DNA from: DASSKA01 sp035690905 | GTDB taxonomy: Bacteria > Actinomycetota > Actinomycetes > Propionibacteriales > Nocardioidaceae | DNA: 6,485 nucleotides | Direction: 5' to 3' | Assembly: GCA_035690905.1 (NCBI GenBank) | Contig: DASSKA010000098.1 | Span: 1-6,485, forward strand | In this document: in pieces, positions 4,785 through 6,485 of the stretch | How positions within the stretch are numbered: the stretch's first letter is position 1 | Layout: each line of letters begins with the position of its first letter | Made by a program: the position numbers and the translations under genes | Notes under the pieces: model-generated | What the model saw: only the letters and a program-made list of their open reading frames with translations | Database searches by the model: none | Told to the model about the DNA's origin: nothing

Positions 4785-6485
4785 GTGGCGAACACAAACG
4801 AACGCCCAATGGCGCCTTCGGTGATCCACGAGGGGCTGCCCACCCAGCTCCCCGACATCGACCCGGACGAGACCCGCGAATGGCTCGAGTCGCTCGACGC
4901 ACTGCTCGACGAGCGGGGACGCTCGCGGGCCAGGTACGTCATGCTCAAGCTCCTCGAGCGCGCCCGCGAGAAGCAGGTCGGCGTGCCCGCGCTGCGCAGC
5001 ACCGACTACATCAACACCATCCCGCCGGAGCGGGAGCCGTGGTTCCCCGGCGACGAGGACGTCGAGCGGCGCATCCGCGCGTTCATCCGCTGGAACGCGG
5101 CGGTCATGGTGTCCGCGGCGAACCGCAAGGGGCTCGAGGTCGGCGGGCACATCGCCACCTACCAGTCGGCCGCGTCGCTGTACGAGGTCGGCTTCAACCA
5201 CTTCTTCCGGGGCAAGGACCACCCGGGCGGCGGGGACCAGGTGTTCTTCCAGGGGCACGCCTCCCCCGGCTTCTACGCCCGCGCGTTCCTCGAGGGCCGG
5301 CTGACCTCCGAGCAGCTGTCCAACTTCCGGCAGGAGGTGCAGCACGGCCCGCACAAGGGGCTGCCGTCCTACCCGCACCCGCGGCTGATGCCGGACTTCT
5401 GGGAGTTCCCGACGGTCTCGATGGGCCTGACCGCGATGAACTCCATCTACCAGGCCAGGTTCAACAAGTACCTCCAGAACCGCGGCATCAAGGACACCAG
5501 CCAGCAGCGGGTGTGGGCCTTCCTCGGTGACGGCGAGATGGGCGAGCCGGAGTCGCTGGGCGCGATCGGGGTCGCCGCCCGCGAGGAGCTGGACAACCTC
5601 ACCTTCGTCATCAACTGCAACCTGCAGCAGCTCGACGGCCCGGTCCGCGGCAACGGCAAGATCATCCAGGAGCTGGAGTCCTACTTCCGCGGCGCCGGCT
5701 GGAACGTGATCAAGGTGGTGTGGGGCCGCGAGTGGGACGACCTGCTCGCCCGTGACGTAGACGGTGCGCTCGTCAACCAGATGAACACCACCCCCGACGG
5801 CCAGTTCCAGACCTACTCGGTGGAGACCGGCGAGTACATCCGCGAGCACTTCTTCGGCACCGACCCGCGGCTGCGCAAGATGGTCGAGCACCTCTCCGAC
5901 GACCAGCTGCGCAAGCTGCCGCGCGGCGGCCACGACTACCGCAAGGTGTACGCCGCGTTCAAGGCAGCCACCGAGCACGTCGGCCAGCCGACGGTGATCC
6001 TGGCCAAGACCATCAAGGGCTGGACCATCGACGCCCTCGAGGGCCGCAACGCCACCCACCAGATGAAGAAGCTGACCAAGGACGACCTGAAGAAGTTCCG
6101 GGACCGGCTGAACCTGCCGATCCCCGACAAGGACATCGACGGTGCCGATGTCGCACCGTTCTTCCACCCCGGGTCCAACGCCCCGGAGATCGAGTACATG
6201 ATGGAGCGGCGCCGCCAGCTCGGCGGCTCGCTGCCCAAGCGGGTGATCCGCGCGAGGCCGCTGAAGCTGCCCGGCGACGACGCCTACGCCGAGCTGCGGC
6301 AGGGATCGGGGAAGCAGGCGGTGGCCACCACGATGGCCCTGGTCCGCCAGCTCAAGGACCTGATGAAGGACCCGGAGATCGGCAAGCGGTTCGTGCCCAT
6401 CGCCCCGGACGAGTTCCGCACCTTCGGCATGGACTCGATGTTCCCGACGGCGAAGATCTACAGCCCGGCGGGGCAGACCTACGAC
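4785..6485 (+). CDS. aceE: Pyruvate dehydrogenase E1 component, homodimeric type (3' truncated by window)
   Basis: AceE is the thiamine-diphosphate E1 enzyme that decarboxylates pyruvate and passes the acetyl group to the lipoyl E2 of the cytosolic pyruvate dehydrogenase complex, feeding acetyl-CoA into the TCA cycle and lipid synthesis. The first 567 codons are present without a stop; E. coli AceE has 887 residues, so roughly 60% is visible. Conserved blocks include STDYINTIPPEREPWFPGD (72-90), GGHIATYQSAASLYEVGFNH (120-139), the thiamine diphosphate and Mg site from GDGEMGEPES (248-257) to NCN (277-279), LDGPVRGNGK (283-292), and the active-site loop NATHQMKK (422-429) with His425 matching E. 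coli His407. All are intact. The start is GTG at 4785 with GAGG about 4 nt upstream; ATG at 4809 is an alternative eight codons in. The palindrome and hairpin in the upstream gap may control it. Confidence 0.97.
   Translation, partial: MANTNERPMAPSVIHEGLPTQLPDIDPDETREWLESLDALLDERGRSRARYVMLKLLERAREKQVGVPALRSTDYINTIPPEREPWFPGDEDVERRIRAFIRWNAAVMVSAANRKGLEVGGHIATYQSAASLYEVGFNHFFRGKDHPGGGDQVFFQGHASPGFYARAFLEGRLTSEQLSNFRQEVQHGPHKGLPSYPHPRLMPDFWEFPTVSMGLTAMNSIYQARFNKYLQNRGIKDTSQQRVWAFLGDGEMGEPESLGAIGVAAREELDNLTFVINCNLQQLDGPVRGNGKIIQELESYFRGAGWNVIKVVWGREWDDLLARDVDGALVNQMNTTPDGQFQTYSVETGEYIREHFFGTDPRLRKMVEHLSDDQLRKLPRGGHDYRKVYAAFKAATEHVGQPTVILAKTIKGWTIDALEGRNATHQMKKLTKDDLKKFRDRLNLPIPDKDIDGADVAPFFHPGSNAPEIEYMMERRRQLGGSLPKRVIRARPLKLPGDDAYAELRQGSGKQAVATTMALVRQLKDLMKDPEIGKRFVPIAPDEFRTFGMDSMFPTAKIYSPAGQTYD

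Noticed and set aside
3951..6167. 738-codon open frame on the - strand opposite the MOSC gene and aceE
   Set aside because: It is a mirror of the strongly conserved AceE and MOSC frames, with low-complexity translation and no motif. The equal length to the other antisense frame is coincidence.

Overview
The window is very GC-rich with strong G/C third-position bias, uses GTG and TTG starts, and carries genes whose closest recognisable relatives are actinobacterial (AhpE-type peroxiredoxin, DUF3052, homodimeric AceE, a FadD2/FadD12-like acyl-CoA synthetase). It is most likely chromosomal DNA of a high-GC actinobacterium. A Geodermatophilaceae- or Pseudonocardiales-like host would fit, but the genus cannot be read from sequence alone.

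Left part (1-1380): a TlpA/ResA-like thioredoxin lipoprotein (+ strand) converges on a small, cysteine-rich, unrecognised protein of 81 aa (- strand). A perfect 20-bp tandem duplication lies between their 3' ends. Next come an AT-richer gap with a candidate promoter for the small gene, a tRNA-Val(TAC) on the - strand, and a strong 13-bp-stem hairpin that looks like the terminator of the - strand operon to its right.

Middle (1380-3954): a tight - strand operon, transcribed DUF3052 -> acyl-CoA synthetase (FadD) -> AhpE-like 1-Cys peroxiredoxin. The fadD stop codon abuts the peroxiredoxin ATG, and the ribosome-binding site of the peroxiredoxin lies inside the last fadD codons. The DUF3052 gene appears to start at TTG behind a strong Shine-Dalgarno sequence.

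Right part (4099-6485): divergently, a stand-alone MOSC-domain protein is followed by aceE (pyruvate dehydrogenase E1), which runs off the window with 567 codons visible. The 125-bp gap between them holds a perfect 12-bp palindrome and a second hairpin in the presumed aceE leader.

The ahpE / DUF3052 / aceE neighbourhood is a known actinobacterial arrangement (in M. tuberculosis, Rv2238c / Rv2239c / Rv2241). Here an acyl-CoA synthetase is inserted between ahpE and DUF3052, and a MOSC protein between DUF3052 and aceE. The set joins central carbon and acyl-CoA metabolism (AceE, FadD) with thiol redox defence (AhpE, TlpA). No mobile element, CRISPR array or phage gene was seen. The least explained items are the Cys-rich small protein, the palindrome ahead of aceE, and the role of DUF3052.
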